Part shown: piece after piece, positions 33,580 to 42,702 of the stretch
How positions within the stretch are numbered: the first letter of the stretch is position 1
Layout: the number at the start of each line of letters is the position of its first letter
Notes under the pieces: model-generated
Database searches by the model: none
What the model was told of the DNA's origin: nothing
What the model saw: the letters and a program-made list of their open reading frames with translations, nothing else
Origin: Sphingopyxis panaciterrae
Lineage (GTDB): Bacteria; Pseudomonadota; Alphaproteobacteria; Sphingomonadales; Sphingomonadaceae
NCBI RefSeq assembly: GCF_011762125.1
Contig: NZ_JAASQN010000007.1
Location: 67,239-131,238 of the forward strand
Length of the DNA: 64,000 nucleotides
Direction: 5' to 3'
Position numbers and translations under genes: made by a program

Positions 33580-34695
33580 TTACATGCCCGAGTTCGGACC
33601 GTAAGTGATTTCCACGCGACGGTTCTGGTCGTTGCGGACGCCATCGGCGGTCGCAACGGCCGGACGGGTTTCGCCGAACGCCTGCGCGCTGATCGAGCCA
33701 TCCGAGACACCGCGAGCGGTGAGGTAGCTGCGAACCGCGGTGTTGCGGCGTTCCGACAGACCGACGTTGTACTTGGCCGAACCCGAACGGTCAGCGTGAC
33801 CGGCGAGCATGACCTGCGTACCCGTGCAGCCCTGGTTATAGGCGCTGATCGCGTTGTCGAGCGTCGAAGCCGCTTCCGGCGTGATGTTCGACTGATCCCA
33901 GTCGAAGTACACGATGTACGGCCCAGGCGCGCAAACCGGCGGCGGCGGCGGGGGCGGCGGGGGAGGCGGCGGGGGCGGGGGCGGCGGAGGCGGCGGCGGA
34001 GCTGCCGGCTCGACCGGCTCTGCGCCGCCGAAGTTGAACGTCAGCGTACCGAGCAGCGAGTGCGAACGGAAGCGCGTCGAAACGTCGCGGCCAACCTGGT
34101 CGACCAGGTCGACGCCGTTGACGTTGAAGAAACGATACTTCAGGCCCACGTCGATGTTGCGGGTCAGCGGCGCACGAACGCCGGCGATCGCCTGCCAGGC
34201 AAAGCCCGTGTCCGAATCGTCGATGAACGGACCGGCGAAGACCGGCTCGACCGAAACGCGAGCAACACCGGCACCACCGCCGACAAAGCCCTGGATGCCG
34301 TCATCGTCGCCGAAGTCGAGCATGCCATTGACCATGAAGCTCAGGGCGTTCGAATCGCCGTTCAGCGGCGTGCTGCCGGTGAACGAACCACCGCCAGCGA
34401 CCTGGCTCGGAATTCCCGGAGCACCGAAGGTACCACCCTTGATATCGGCTTCTTTGTAGCCGACTTCGACTTCCGCGCGGAATCCGCCGAAATCGTAACC
34501 GACCGTACCTTCGAAGTCGTAACCGGTGCGGTGATCGAGCGTGCCAGCATTTTTGGTGGCGCCGATGTCGAGGTCCATGTCCTCGACGATCATCACACCA
34601 CCACCAACACCCACGTACCAGGAGTCGTCGCGCGCCAGAGCAGGCGACGCCAGGGCAGTGGAGGCCAACGCCATAGCGACGGCAAGCTTCCTCAT
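33580..34695 (-). CDS. OmpA family outer-membrane protein with polyproline linker
   Basis: A 371-residue OmpA-type protein. Signal peptide 1-22 (ASPALARDD), an eight-stranded barrel (about 23-215, SWYVGVGGGVM ... LLGTLTFNFGG), then a run of 21 consecutive Pro encoded at 33937-33999, and a C-terminal peptidoglycan-binding OmpA domain (YIVYFDWDQSNITPEAASTL; AGHADRSGSAKYNVGLSERR). It anchors the outer membrane to the cell wall. AAGGGG stands 7 bases before the ATG at 34695. It has its own terminator and probably its own promoter in the gap to 34824. Confidence 0.93.
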   Translation of the reverse strand: MRKLAVAMALASTALASPALARDDSWYVGVGGGVMIVEDMDLDIGATKNAGTLDHRTGYDFEGTVGYDFGGFRAEVEVGYKEADIKGGTFGAPGIPSQVAGGGSFTGSTPLNGDSNALSFMVNGMLDFGDDDGIQGFVGGGAGVARVSVEPVFAGPFIDDSDTGFAWQAIAGVRAPLTRNIDVGLKYRFFNVNGVDLVDQVGRDVSTRFRSHSLLGTLTFNFGGAEPVEPAAPPPPPPPPPPPPPPPPPPPPPVCAPGPYIVYFDWDQSNITPEAASTLDNAISAYNQGCTGTQVMLAGHADRSGSAKYNVGLSERRNTAVRSYLTARGVSDGSISAQAFGETRPAVATADGVRNDQNRRVEITYGPNSGM

Positions 34696-34824
34696 AGTAA
34701 TTCCCCTTTCAATTGAGATATACGTCTCGCCAGACGTCCTACTCGCGCCTTTGGTTCCGTGCAAGCGAACAAATCATCATTCTGTTGCCAAAAAGTCGCA
34801 CTTTCAACGCGAGCAGAAGCAAAT

Positions 34825-35268
34825 TCAGCCTGAAATCAGAAGACCATGCGCCGCAAGGAGCGTGATCAGCGCTGCCAGCACGCTACGCGCTTCGGAGTCG
34901 ATTGTCGACCCGCCCGACGGCCCCGCAATTTCTGCCGGGGCGATCCAGCCTTCGCCGTCGAAGCGGAGCCAGGCCCCGTCGGCCAGCCGCACCACGCGCA
35001 TCCCGGCGCGGGCGGCGACGAAACGCCAGCCTCCAGAGGTCCGGATCGCGAGCATGTCCGCTTGGCCGGCCCAGCCGCCCGTCGCGCCCGCACCGACCAG
35101 CCAGCACTGCCCCTCGCCGGCCTCGGCGGGTGGGTCGGCCTGCGGCCCGGCTTCGACCGCGGCCTGAACCAGCGCGTCGATCAGAGCCAGCGCCTCATTG
35201 TGCGTGACCTCCTTTTGCGCCTGCGCGACGGTCAGCAGCGGCAGGCCGAATCTGGGAGTCGAGGACAT
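34825..35268 (-). CDS. DUF2793 domain protein at the end of the GTA cluster
   Basis: A 147-residue protein with the DUF2793 pattern (MSSTPRFGLPLLTVAQAQKE, HNEALALIDALVQ, GEGQCWLVG, GGWRFVAARAGM) and a hydrophobic C-terminal helix. The family occurs at the tail end of GTA and phage clusters in sphingomonads and rhodobacters; it is probably a tail-tip or fibre-associated structural protein. It starts 12 bases after the gp15-like gene. Confidence 0.85.
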   Translation of the reverse strand: MSSTPRFGLPLLTVAQAQKEVTHNEALALIDALVQAAVEAGPQADPPAEAGEGQCWLVGAGATGGWAGQADMLAIRTSGGWRFVAARAGMRVVRLADGAWLRFDGEGWIAPAEIAGPSGGSTIDSEARSVLAALITLLAAHGLLISG

Positions 35269-35280
35269 GGCTTTCTCCTT

Positions 35281-37455
35281 TTATATCAACGTCAAGATAA
35301 GCGGCGCCGACACCGCGAAATCACCCAGCTGACGAATCGCGATCGCGGAGCCGGGCGGCAGCACCGCCATCGTCGCGGCGTCGATATGCAGGCTCGCCGA
35401 CGGGCATTCCCACGGCCCGATGCCCGGCACCGCGGGAACCAGCGTCGCGCGCCACGCCTCGCGGCTTTCACCGAGCGGCAGGTCGATATGGTCGCGCCAG
35501 CCGGTATCGACCCGGCTCCGGCGGACCCATATGACATCGACGCCGCCCGAACCGTCCGGCTGCACGCGTCCGTGCACCGGTGCCGGCGGGCGCAGCGCCT
35601 GCCCCGCATCGGGCACGGCGACCTCCGCGATGCTCGTGTCGTTTCGCGCCGCCCACTGCACGATCGCGCTTCCGCTTTCCGCGGCGCGGGCAAGCTCGTC
35701 GGGCAACATCAGCACGGCCGGGTCGTCGATCAGCGCGAAAGCTTCGCCCGCGTCGTGCGCACCCGCGCCGGTCGCCGCGCGTCCGCGCAGGAATCGCGAC
35801 AGCCGCCAGACCCCCGGCTCCAGTGCCTCCGCGACCCCGAACTGCAGCAATTCACTGCCGATCATCGCCCGATTCGCGCCGCCGAGCAGCCGCGCGTCGT
35901 CCGCCGACTCCAGCGTCATCGCCGGATTGACCAGCGTCACCACCGCCGCGTTGACCAGGTCGAACATCGTCTCGCTTCCCGCCGCCAGCGGCTCCGCCAG
36001 TGCGCCGAGCGCCGCCGCCGGGCGCAGCGTGCCGGCCGGGACCGGTTCGGACCCGGGCATCGGCACCACCCAGCAATCGGCCCCCCGCCAGCCGTCGTTG
36101 CTGCCCGCCGCCACGACCGCCAACTGCGCCGCGGTGGCGGCCGGGCTTTGCAGATTGGGCAGGTCGAACACGCGCACCATACCGGTCGCGTCGGCCCAGT
36201 CGGGCGGACTCACCGGGGTGCCCGGGTCGGCGGGCGCAATATCGCCCGTAAAGGGCTGGTGGCGCCGCAGCTCAAGCCGCACATCGTTCGCACGCACGGT
36301 CCGGCTCGCGATCCGCCACGCGCTTCCGTCGGCGAGCATGACGGTTCCGCCGACCGCCAGCGCCAGCGCGCCAAGATCGGCCTGCCACACCACCGTCTCG
36401 CGGCCGTCCGCGGCCGCTGCCGCAAGCTGCTGCGCCAGCGCACGCGCCGAACCGGCGGCGAGCACCGCGGGCAAGTCGACCCGTTCCTCGCGAACCCCGC
36501 CGCCCGCGACCGCGCTCGCCTGCTGTCCCAGCTGATAATCGCGCTCCGGCTCATAATGGCGCAGCCTGATCGTGCCCGGCAGCGACGACAGCGCCGCACG
36601 GCTCCGCTCGATCCGGTCACCCGCCATTTCGGTGCGCCGCATCTCGCGAAACCCGGCCAGCGCGACCGGCGCCCGCCCGGTCCCGGCCGGCGCGAGGTGC
36701 CAGCCGCCGGGATCGCTCACCAGCCGTACCGCATCGACCTCGAACAGCGGCGCCAGCGCGTCGCGTTTCCGGTCGCCCGAGGCGGCATAACCCGCAAAGA
36801 CCCGCCGTCCGTAGCAGCGTCCCGCTTCGCCCAGCAGCACATCGCCGATCGTCCCCGCGTCAACCGGACCCGCATCGGCCTCGACCTCGAAGGTCAGCGA
36901 CGGGATGCGATTGCCGAAGTTTGCCAGTTCCAGCTCCTCGAAGACCACATAGGAAAGCCCTCGAAACGCACTGGCCGACGCCATCCCGACCGCCGATGCG
37001 ATCAGCGGATCGGCCGCCTGGTCCTCGCTTCCGTCATACCAGCGAAAGGTGCAGCGCTCCTGGAACGTCCCGCTCGACCCGCGCAGCAGATTGCCGTCGG
37101 CCCAGATCCGCCGGATCGCGCGGATCGGCCGCGACGACAGCGCGACCGCCAGCGACACGGCATAGCTATATTCGGTCACCGACGGCCGCCCCTTGCCGCC
37201 GCCGCGCTTGCTCCGCCGCTCGATCAGGTCGGTCGCCCAGATGACACTTCCCGCAACGCGCATGGTCCCGAACAATGAAGGGATCTGCTGACCATAGGTC
37301 GACGCCTGCACCTTCAGGTCGGCCAGCCGCGGCCCCTCGCGCCCCTTGGGCTTGAAGATCGCAGCGTCGACCTGCTGGCCCAGCGACGCGCCGATCGCCG
37401 CCCCCACCGGCCCGCCGACGAGCCCGCCGACCACCGTCAGCACCAAAGTCGCCAT
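35281..37455 (-). CDS. GTA gp15-like tail (host specificity / baseplate hub) protein
   Basis: A 724-residue phage tail protein. The start (MATLVLTVVGGLVGGPVGAA, then GQQIPSLFGTMRVAGSVIWA) is typical of hub and host-specificity proteins, and the middle and C-terminal parts have beta-rich fibronectin-like sections. In Rhodobacter the gp15 protein is about 1300 residues and includes a TIM-barrel domain; here it is much shorter and no such domain is seen, while a TIM-barrel-like region appears on the gp12 homologue instead. It follows gp14 after a palindromic repeat. Confidence 0.82.
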   Translation of the reverse strand: MATLVLTVVGGLVGGPVGAAIGASLGQQVDAAIFKPKGREGPRLADLKVQASTYGQQIPSLFGTMRVAGSVIWATDLIERRSKRGGGKGRPSVTEYSYAVSLAVALSSRPIRAIRRIWADGNLLRGSSGTFQERCTFRWYDGSEDQAADPLIASAVGMASASAFRGLSYVVFEELELANFGNRIPSLTFEVEADAGPVDAGTIGDVLLGEAGRCYGRRVFAGYAASGDRKRDALAPLFEVDAVRLVSDPGGWHLAPAGTGRAPVALAGFREMRRTEMAGDRIERSRAALSSLPGTIRLRHYEPERDYQLGQQASAVAGGGVREERVDLPAVLAAGSARALAQQLAAAAADGRETVVWQADLGALALAVGGTVMLADGSAWRIASRTVRANDVRLELRRHQPFTGDIAPADPGTPVSPPDWADATGMVRVFDLPNLQSPAATAAQLAVVAAGSNDGWRGADCWVVPMPGSEPVPAGTLRPAAALGALAEPLAAGSETMFDLVNAAVVTLVNPAMTLESADDARLLGGANRAMIGSELLQFGVAEALEPGVWRLSRFLRGRAATGAGAHDAGEAFALIDDPAVLMLPDELARAAESGSAIVQWAARNDTSIAEVAVPDAGQALRPPAPVHGRVQPDGSGGVDVIWVRRSRVDTGWRDHIDLPLGESREAWRATLVPAVPGIGPWECPSASLHIDAATMAVLPPGSAIAIRQLGDFAVSAPLILTLI

Positions 37456-37535
37456 CGCTATGCTCCCGAAATGGAATTTGGATCGCCGGCCCGCCGTATT
37501 CGGCCGCGAACAACCGATTGTGAGCGCTCTTTTTT

Positions 37536-37607
37536 CGTCACCCCGGACTTGATCCGGGGTCCCGCTTGAGGTCCGGGCATGGATGCTGAAACAAGTTCAG
37601 CATGACG
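37536..37607. repeat. Dispersed palindromic repeat, copy 2, at the gp14/gp15 junction
   Basis: A 72-bp element with the family ends CGTCACCCCGG and GCATGACG. It includes an inner hairpin (GCTGAA and TTCAGC around a short loop). Its right end overlaps the last codons and stop of gp14. Confidence 0.85.
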
Positions 37608-38007
37608 AGACCAATCGCCACCGCCCCATTTCCTGCCCAATCCCATTGATCGGCGTCTCGACCACGCGCCGCAGCCCGGCATGCGCATGCAAAAGCCGAT
37701 CCGCCCCTATCAGCCCCAGGTGGAACTGCCCCGCATCGAACGCGATCAGTGCCACGTCCCCCGCGCGCGCCGCATCGGCAACCCGCTCAAATCCGGCAGC
37801 GGCCAGCCCCGCCTCGACCCGCGCCCGCGCCCAGCCGCGCAACGGATAGCCGCCCGGCCGTTCCAGCACGCGCCCCGCCGCGGCATAGGCCGCCCACACC
37901 AGCCCGACGCAATCGAGCCCGGTGCGCGGATCGCATCCCTGCGGCAGAAACCGCACCCCGACCATCCCCCGCGCCGCCGCGAATGCGCGCGCCGCGATGT
38001 CATCCAC
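37597..38007 (-). CDS. GTA gp14: NlpC/P60 family cell-wall peptidase
   Basis: A 136-residue NlpC/P60 peptidase. The catalytic Cys33 is in GLDCVGLVW, the His is in QFHLGLIG, and a second His follows in LLHAHAG. In GTA and phage tails it sits in the tip and cuts murein as DNA enters the recipient. The stop codon and last few residues (VSSC) lie inside a dispersed repeat, so the C-terminus has been altered by repeat insertion. It overlaps gp13 by eight bases. Confidence 0.9.
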   Translation of the reverse strand: MDDIAARAFAAARGMVGVRFLPQGCDPRTGLDCVGLVWAAYAAAGRVLERPGGYPLRGWARARVEAGLAAAGFERVADAARAGDVALIAFDAGQFHLGLIGADRLLHAHAGLRRVVETPINGIGQEMGRWRLVSSC

Positions 38008-38848
38008 CGGGGTAGCGCGTCAGCAGGTCATTACCGGGCAGGTGTGCCTCACCACGAAAATTAACCGAATTGGCAAAACGGGACCGGCAGGTCGAAAGCT
38101 GCTTGTCGCACCCTTCGGTCAGCCGCACCCGCACCGGCAGCACCGCGGTCAGCGGCGGCGCCTCGGCGAGATGCAGCACCGCGCCCTCGGCACTGATCAC
38201 CGGGCTTTCCAGCCCGCAATTCGCGCCCTCGATCCACAGCAGGTCGCCGAATATCATCGCTCCCGCTACCGCCCCCGCTACCGGGGCGTCCAGCGTGACC
38301 GCCCGCCCTGCGACCGCGACGACGCGCCGCCTGTGCGTCAGCGGTGCCAGGTCGATACGGCACGCCCGGTCGCCCAGGATCGCGCGGCACCCCGGCGACG
38401 TCGCGGGGCACGCCGGGCGATCGAGCGCGCGCGTGACGCCCTGCAACTCGGCCGCAAAGGCCGCACCGCGCCGCTCGATCGCCCCCAGCGATCCGCGCGC
38501 GACGGTCACCGGCGCCGTGTCCGCCGCGCTCCAGTCGGTCACGAACAATTCCAGTTCGGCGCCGTCCCAGCGCCCGGCGTCGAGATCGTCCATCGCGATC
38601 GCCTCGCTCGAAATCGCGCCCTCCAGATCCATCGTCGCGGCATCGAGGCCGTCGCTCGTCTCGATCGCCGACGGCTTCATCCCGGGCGCGGCGCGATAGA
38701 CGAGCCCCCCGACCACCAGATCGCGATCATGCGAAGTCAGCCCGATGACAACGCCATCGCGCCGCGCCAGCCGCCAGCACCACGCCATCGTCACCAACTC
38801 CTCGCGCAGCCAGGCGGGCGCGGCGCTTAACGGTTCGGGCATCACCAT
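38000..38848 (-). CDS. GTA gp13: DUF2163 tail protein
   Basis: A 282-residue DUF2163 protein. The start MPEPLSAAPAWLREELVTMA, the CWRLARRDGVVIGLTSHDRD segment and the C-terminal Cys-containing region (EGCDKQLSTCRSRFANSVNF, GEAHLPGND) are the family marks. It is a component of the tail tip; its Rhodobacter relative is a hub or distal-tail protein. ATG 38848 or 38842 both overlap the gp12 stop. Confidence 0.9.
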   Translation of the reverse strand: MVMPEPLSAAPAWLREELVTMAWCWRLARRDGVVIGLTSHDRDLVVGGLVYRAAPGMKPSAIETSDGLDAATMDLEGAISSEAIAMDDLDAGRWDGAELELFVTDWSAADTAPVTVARGSLGAIERRGAAFAAELQGVTRALDRPACPATSPGCRAILGDRACRIDLAPLTHRRRVVAVAGRAVTLDAPVAGAVAGAMIFGDLLWIEGANCGLESPVISAEGAVLHLAEAPPLTAVLPVRVRLTEGCDKQLSTCRSRFANSVNFRGEAHLPGNDLLTRYPGG

Positions 38849-41169
38849 GGCGCCCGCACCTCGACCAGCGGCACGCTCGCTATCTCGCCCGCAAGGAAGG
38901 TCGCGCGGCTCGCCTCCAGCCGGTCCTCGGCAAAGCGCACCGGCACGTCGAACAGAAATCCCGCGCGCACCGCGGCCCCGGCGGCCGGCGCCGCGTCGAG
39001 CAGCACCTCGCCCGCTTCGGTCATCGCGAACGCCGCCGTCTCGACCCCGCCCACCGATACCCGCACGCTGCCGTTCACCGCCAGCCGGATCGCGCGCGCC
39101 TGCACCGCGTCGCCGCTGCCATAATATTTGACCAGCGCGAACTGCCGCCGGCTGCCGTCGCCCACCCCCAGCCACTGGTCGATCGCCGACGGCACGCCGC
39201 CGCCGTCCGCCGAGCTGCAATCGAACGGATCGCGAAACCGAAACGCCCGCGCCGCCCCGCGCCGGGCGCGAAAGAAATCGCTCAGCGCGCGCACGTCGCT
39301 TTCGGACCGGATCCCCGGCCCCGCGTCGTAGCGCATCCGCGCCTCGGCCCATTCGCTCGCGCGCTGCTCGTGCCCCGACGGCGAGCTGATGATCTGCGTC
39401 GAAAATTCGGTCACGACCAGCGCCTCGCGCCCGATCGCCAGCGGGAAATCCACCGCGTCATAAGCCTGCATCTCGCCCTCCCCGTCGAATGTCACGAAAC
39501 CGTCGCGCGCGACCTGCGGCAGCGCCCAGACGAAAGTCCGCGCCACCCCCGCGCGCCGCGCGCTATCCGCGGCATCGGCGATCGCCGCCCACTGCGCGCG
39601 CTGTTCGGCCAGCAGCACGAATCCCGAAAAATAATGCTGTTCCGCAATCGGATAGCCGAGCCGAGCCGCCATCACCCCCCGCGCTCCCGCGGTTTCCGCC
39701 CCGCGCCCGCCGGTCACCCAGTCATAATCCTCGAGCTGCAGCACATCGAACGCCGGCGCCGCCCAGCCCGCCGGCACATTCGCGCGCCGCACCTCGGGCG
39801 CCGCGGTATCGAGCACCGTCGGCAGGAAGACGAGCAAATGGCTGACCAGCCCCGCCGCCCCCGCCTCGTCGCGCGCCGCCGCGACCAGCGCCCCGGTCGA
39901 TGTCGCGAGCAAGTCCCCCAACGCATCGAGCATCGCCAGCTGCCCGGCATCGAGCGTCCCGCCTATATCGGCAATCGCCACGCTCGCTCCGCCCAGCGCC
40001 GCCGTCGTCGCCGCGTCATAGGCGCAGATGCGGCCTTCGCTTGCGATCCACCACCAGGGCTCGCCGACCTGGAACTTCAGCGGCAGTCCCGCCGCCGCCC
40101 CGATCGCGACAAACGCCCGCGCGACCAGCTGCAAATATCCCATCGCCGCGGCATTGGCGGGCGACAACAGGGTCGACGGCGGTTCCCACCCGGTCAGCGC
40201 CGGGTCGCCATCCGCCGTCCGCTGCTTCCAGTCGCCCCAGCAATAGGCGTCGAAATATTCATACGACAGCGACCAGATCACCCCCAGCCCCGCCGCCCGG
40301 CACGCGCCCGCAAAGCCCGCATGCCACGCCGCGCACGGCGCGTTGAGCACGCCCCCCGCGAGGCTCGCATAAAAGCCGCCGCCCGATGCCTCGAGCCGCA
40401 TATAATGGCTCATCCCGACATAATGGACGACGTCGCCGCGATAGCCGAGCCCAACGATCTGCCGCACCAGCCGCGCCGGGGTCAGGTGATAGCTGTCGTC
40501 ATAACCGCCCGCGATGCCCAGCCCATGCTCGGGCATCACCACATCGCCGATCGCCAGCACCGACCCCGACCCGCTCGACACGATCTCGCTCATCTCGGCC
40601 CAGCCTTCGACCGGCGCCGCCAGCACGCCCTCGCCGCCGTCATAGGCCGGCGGCACCAGCGAAACGAACATCCGGTCGATATCGCCCGCCCACACCCGGG
40701 CCGCCTCGCCCGGCAACAGGAACCCGCCGTCGAGCGCGTCGAAATCGAGGCTGACGACCGCATCCTCGGCCGTCCCCGCCGCATAATTCCACAGCCGTAC
40801 ATACCAGGCGCGTGGGCTGCCCGCCGCATCGCGCCCCTCGATCGTCAGCGTCGGCCCGTGCAGCGCGTCGAGCGGCTTGACCCCGCCCGACCGCCAGCGA
40901 AATTTCAGTTGCGTGTGCCGGAAATCGCGCTTCGTCTCATAGGCAAGCAGCGGATGATCCCAGCGGTCTTCGCTCTCCCAGATCAGCCCGGCCAGATCCT
41001 GCTTGCGATAGAAAACCGCCTCGACGCGCAGCGCCCGCGGCGCATCGCTCGTCACGCTCGCCATCATCGGCCGCGCAAAATCGACCGTCCAGAAACGCGG
41101 ATCGAACCGCTTCAGCCACCCTTTGCGATGATGCGGCTCGGCGGCCGCCAACAGGGCCCAGCCCATCAA
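38842..41169 (-). CDS. GTA gp12 homologue: DUF2460 domain with a large N-terminal TIM-barrel-like extension
   Basis: A 775-residue protein. Only the last 200 residues or so match DUF2460/gp12 (VVTEFSTQIISSPSGHEQRA, RSESDVRALSDFFRARRGA, FRFRDPFDCSS). The preceding 570 residues look like a beta domain followed by an alpha/beta barrel of glycoside-hydrolase style (GVIWSLSYEYFDAYCWGDWK; LPLKFQVGEPWWWI; FDVLQLEDYDWV) with acidic residues at strand ends (GEPWWW, LEDYD). Rhodobacter gp12 is only about 210 residues. The extension may bind or trim surface polysaccharide (inference). It overlaps gp11 by four bases. Confidence 0.82.
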   Translation of the reverse strand: MMGWALLAAAEPHHRKGWLKRFDPRFWTVDFARPMMASVTSDAPRALRVEAVFYRKQDLAGLIWESEDRWDHPLLAYETKRDFRHTQLKFRWRSGGVKPLDALHGPTLTIEGRDAAGSPRAWYVRLWNYAAGTAEDAVVSLDFDALDGGFLLPGEAARVWAGDIDRMFVSLVPPAYDGGEGVLAAPVEGWAEMSEIVSSGSGSVLAIGDVVMPEHGLGIAGGYDDSYHLTPARLVRQIVGLGYRGDVVHYVGMSHYMRLEASGGGFYASLAGGVLNAPCAAWHAGFAGACRAAGLGVIWSLSYEYFDAYCWGDWKQRTADGDPALTGWEPPSTLLSPANAAAMGYLQLVARAFVAIGAAAGLPLKFQVGEPWWWIASEGRICAYDAATTAALGGASVAIADIGGTLDAGQLAMLDALGDLLATSTGALVAAARDEAGAAGLVSHLLVFLPTVLDTAAPEVRRANVPAGWAAPAFDVLQLEDYDWVTGGRGAETAGARGVMAARLGYPIAEQHYFSGFVLLAEQRAQWAAIADAADSARRAGVARTFVWALPQVARDGFVTFDGEGEMQAYDAVDFPLAIGREALVVTEFSTQIISSPSGHEQRASEWAEARMRYDAGPGIRSESDVRALSDFFRARRGAARAFRFRDPFDCSSADGGGVPSAIDQWLGVGDGSRRQFALVKYYGSGDAVQARAIRLAVNGSVRVSVGGVETAAFAMTEAGEVLLDAAPAAGAAVRAGFLFDVPVRFAEDRLEASRATFLAGEIASVPLVEVRAPW

Positions 41170-41744
41170 TCCTCTCCCATCGCCACCGCCCGCCGCACCG
41201 CGCGCGCCAGCTGCCGCCCGGTCTGCGCCAGCCGCTGCGGTTCACTCCCCGCCTGCCCCTGCACATTCACCGTGATCGCGATATGGCGCACGCCGCCCGC
41301 CCCCGCCGCCTCGATCCGCCCGCTTGCGGTCGGCACGAACAGCTCGGGCCCGCGCTCGCCGACGCGATAGGCGCGCCCCGCGCTCACCGGTCCGCCCGTC
41401 GCGCGCCCCGGCGCCCCGAACAGCGCCATCGCCACGCTCGTCCCCAGCGACAGCAGCCCGCCGCCGCCGCCCGACCCGCCGCCGCCCATCGCGGCACCGA
41501 GCCCGTTCGAAATCGCGACGCGCGCGACGTCGGCCATCACCGACAATATCAGCCGCTTCAGATCCTCGAACCCCAGCTTGCCGGTGCGGATCGCGCGCGA
41601 CAGCGCGCCCTCGATCGCCCGCCCGGCATGTTCGGCGCCCGCGACCAGCGGCCCGTCCAGCTCGCCGCGCATCGCCGCGATATCGCGGCGAAAGGCGCCG
41701 GTGTCGGCGCGCACTGCGACCACCATTTCGTCGATCTCATCCAT
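41166..41744 (-). CDS. GTA gp11: tail tape-measure protein
   Basis: A 192-residue protein of the GTA tape-measure family. A charged helical start (VAVRADTGAFRRDIAAMRGE), a Gly-rich hydrophobic middle (NGLGAAMGGGGSGGGGGLLS) and the conserved GRAYRVGERGPELFVPTASG motif are present. The length sets the tail length; at 192 residues it is close to the 219 or so of Rhodobacter, which fits a short tail. It overlaps gp10.1 by eight bases. Confidence 0.88.
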   Translation of the reverse strand: MDEIDEMVVAVRADTGAFRRDIAAMRGELDGPLVAGAEHAGRAIEGALSRAIRTGKLGFEDLKRLILSVMADVARVAISNGLGAAMGGGGSGGGGGLLSLGTSVAMALFGAPGRATGGPVSAGRAYRVGERGPELFVPTASGRIEAAGAGGVRHIAITVNVQGQAGSEPQRLAQTGRQLARAVRRAVAMGED

Positions 41745-41937
41745 CGGGACATGCCTCCATCATCGCCGCCAGCGCCGCGCGGTCCACGCCCGCCGCTGCA
41801 TCATCCTCGCGCCATCCCGCCAGCGCCGCCGCCACATCGGCGGGCGTCGCCGCCCAGAACTCCTCCGGCCGCCACCCCGCGACGCGCGCCATCATGCCCG
41901 CGAGCGCCAGCGCCGCGGCGCCAAAAGGCCCGTCCAC
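41737..41937 (-). CDS. GTA gp10.1: phage tail assembly chaperone
   Basis: A 66-residue protein with the GTA tail-chaperone signature GWRPEEFWAATPADVAAAL. These small proteins hold the tape measure during assembly. It starts one base after the gp10 stop and overlaps gp11. Confidence 0.88.
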   Translation of the reverse strand: MDGPFGAAALALAGMMARVAGWRPEEFWAATPADVAAALAGWREDDAAAGVDRAALAAMMEACPDG

Positions 41938-41938
41938 C

Positions 41939-42250
41939 TCACCGCCCCTGCAAGATCTGCCCCAGCAGCACGCGCAGCGCCGGGGTCACCGCCGCCAGCC
42001 CCTGCGCCACGACCGCCTCGCCGACCGCCTCGCGCGTCAGCGCCGCCGGCCGGTCCCTGACACAATGCCAGAACAGCGAAGCCAGCTCGCCGAGCGCCAG
42101 CCGCCCGTCGGCCGCGCGCTCGACCAGCGCGAACAGCGGCCCCAGCTCGCTTTCGGCGGCGACCAGCGCGGCAAAGCTCGGGCGCAGCACATGCACCGCT
42201 CCGCCCACTGCCAGTTCGGCCTCGCCGCGCAACATGTTCGCGCCGCTCAC
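41939..42250 (-). CDS. GTA gp10 family protein (tail chaperone-like)
   Basis: A 103-residue protein of the GTA gp10 family, with NMLRGEAELAVGGAVHVLRP at the start, then SFAALVAAESELGPLFALVE. It probably pairs with gp10.1 as a tail assembly chaperone. It overlaps the gp9 stop by four bases. Confidence 0.88.
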   Translation of the reverse strand: MSGANMLRGEAELAVGGAVHVLRPSFAALVAAESELGPLFALVERAADGRLALGELASLFWHCVRDRPAALTREAVGEAVVAQGLAAVTPALRVLLGQILQGR

Positions 42251-42654
42251 AGGCTCACCACCGGGCCGCTCGATTCCAGGCTCAGCGTATAATTGCGCTC
42301 GCCGTTATAATCGCCGGCATAGTCGAGCCGCGTGACCAGGAACCGTCCCTGCATCCGCTCGCCGCTTTCAAAGCTCAGCTGATAATCGTCGACCATCCCC
42401 GACAGCGCGTGACCGCGCAGCCGCACTTCGGCATCCGACCCGGTGAAAATGCCCGCCGCGCTGACCGACACCGATCGCACTCCGGCCCCTGACAACAGCT
42501 CGCGCCAGCCGCCTGAATCCTTGGTCGTGACGTTCACCGCCTCGCCGTTCACCGACAATTGCGTCGTGCGCAACCCGGCGACGGTGGCATAGGCGGGCGG
42601 CGCCGCGCCGTCGCCGATCTTGAGCAGAAAAGCGCTCCCATTTTCGATTGCCAT
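42247..42654 (-). CDS. GTA gp9: major tail protein
   Basis: A 135-residue TP901-1-type major tail tube protein: MAIENGSAFLLKIGDG, then TTQLSVNGEAVNVTTKDSGG and WRELLSGAGVRSVSVSAAG, ending LDYAGDYNGERNYTLSLESS. It polymerises into the tail tube. It is separated from gp8 by a 646-base stretch that holds a gene on the other strand and a repeat, so it may need its own promoter. Confidence 0.92.
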   Translation of the reverse strand: MAIENGSAFLLKIGDGAAPPAYATVAGLRTTQLSVNGEAVNVTTKDSGGWRELLSGAGVRSVSVSAAGIFTGSDAEVRLRGHALSGMVDDYQLSFESGERMQGRFLVTRLDYAGDYNGERNYTLSLESSGPVVSL

Positions 42655-42702
42655 GGTTTAATCTCCTCATCAGAAAAATCACTGCAAACGGGGAGTCGCA
42701 GG

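Noticed and set aside
33937..33999. The polyproline tract of OmpA as a phase-variable repeat
   Set aside because: The codons are mixed CCG, CCC and CCT, so it is not a pure short-unit repeat likely to slip often.
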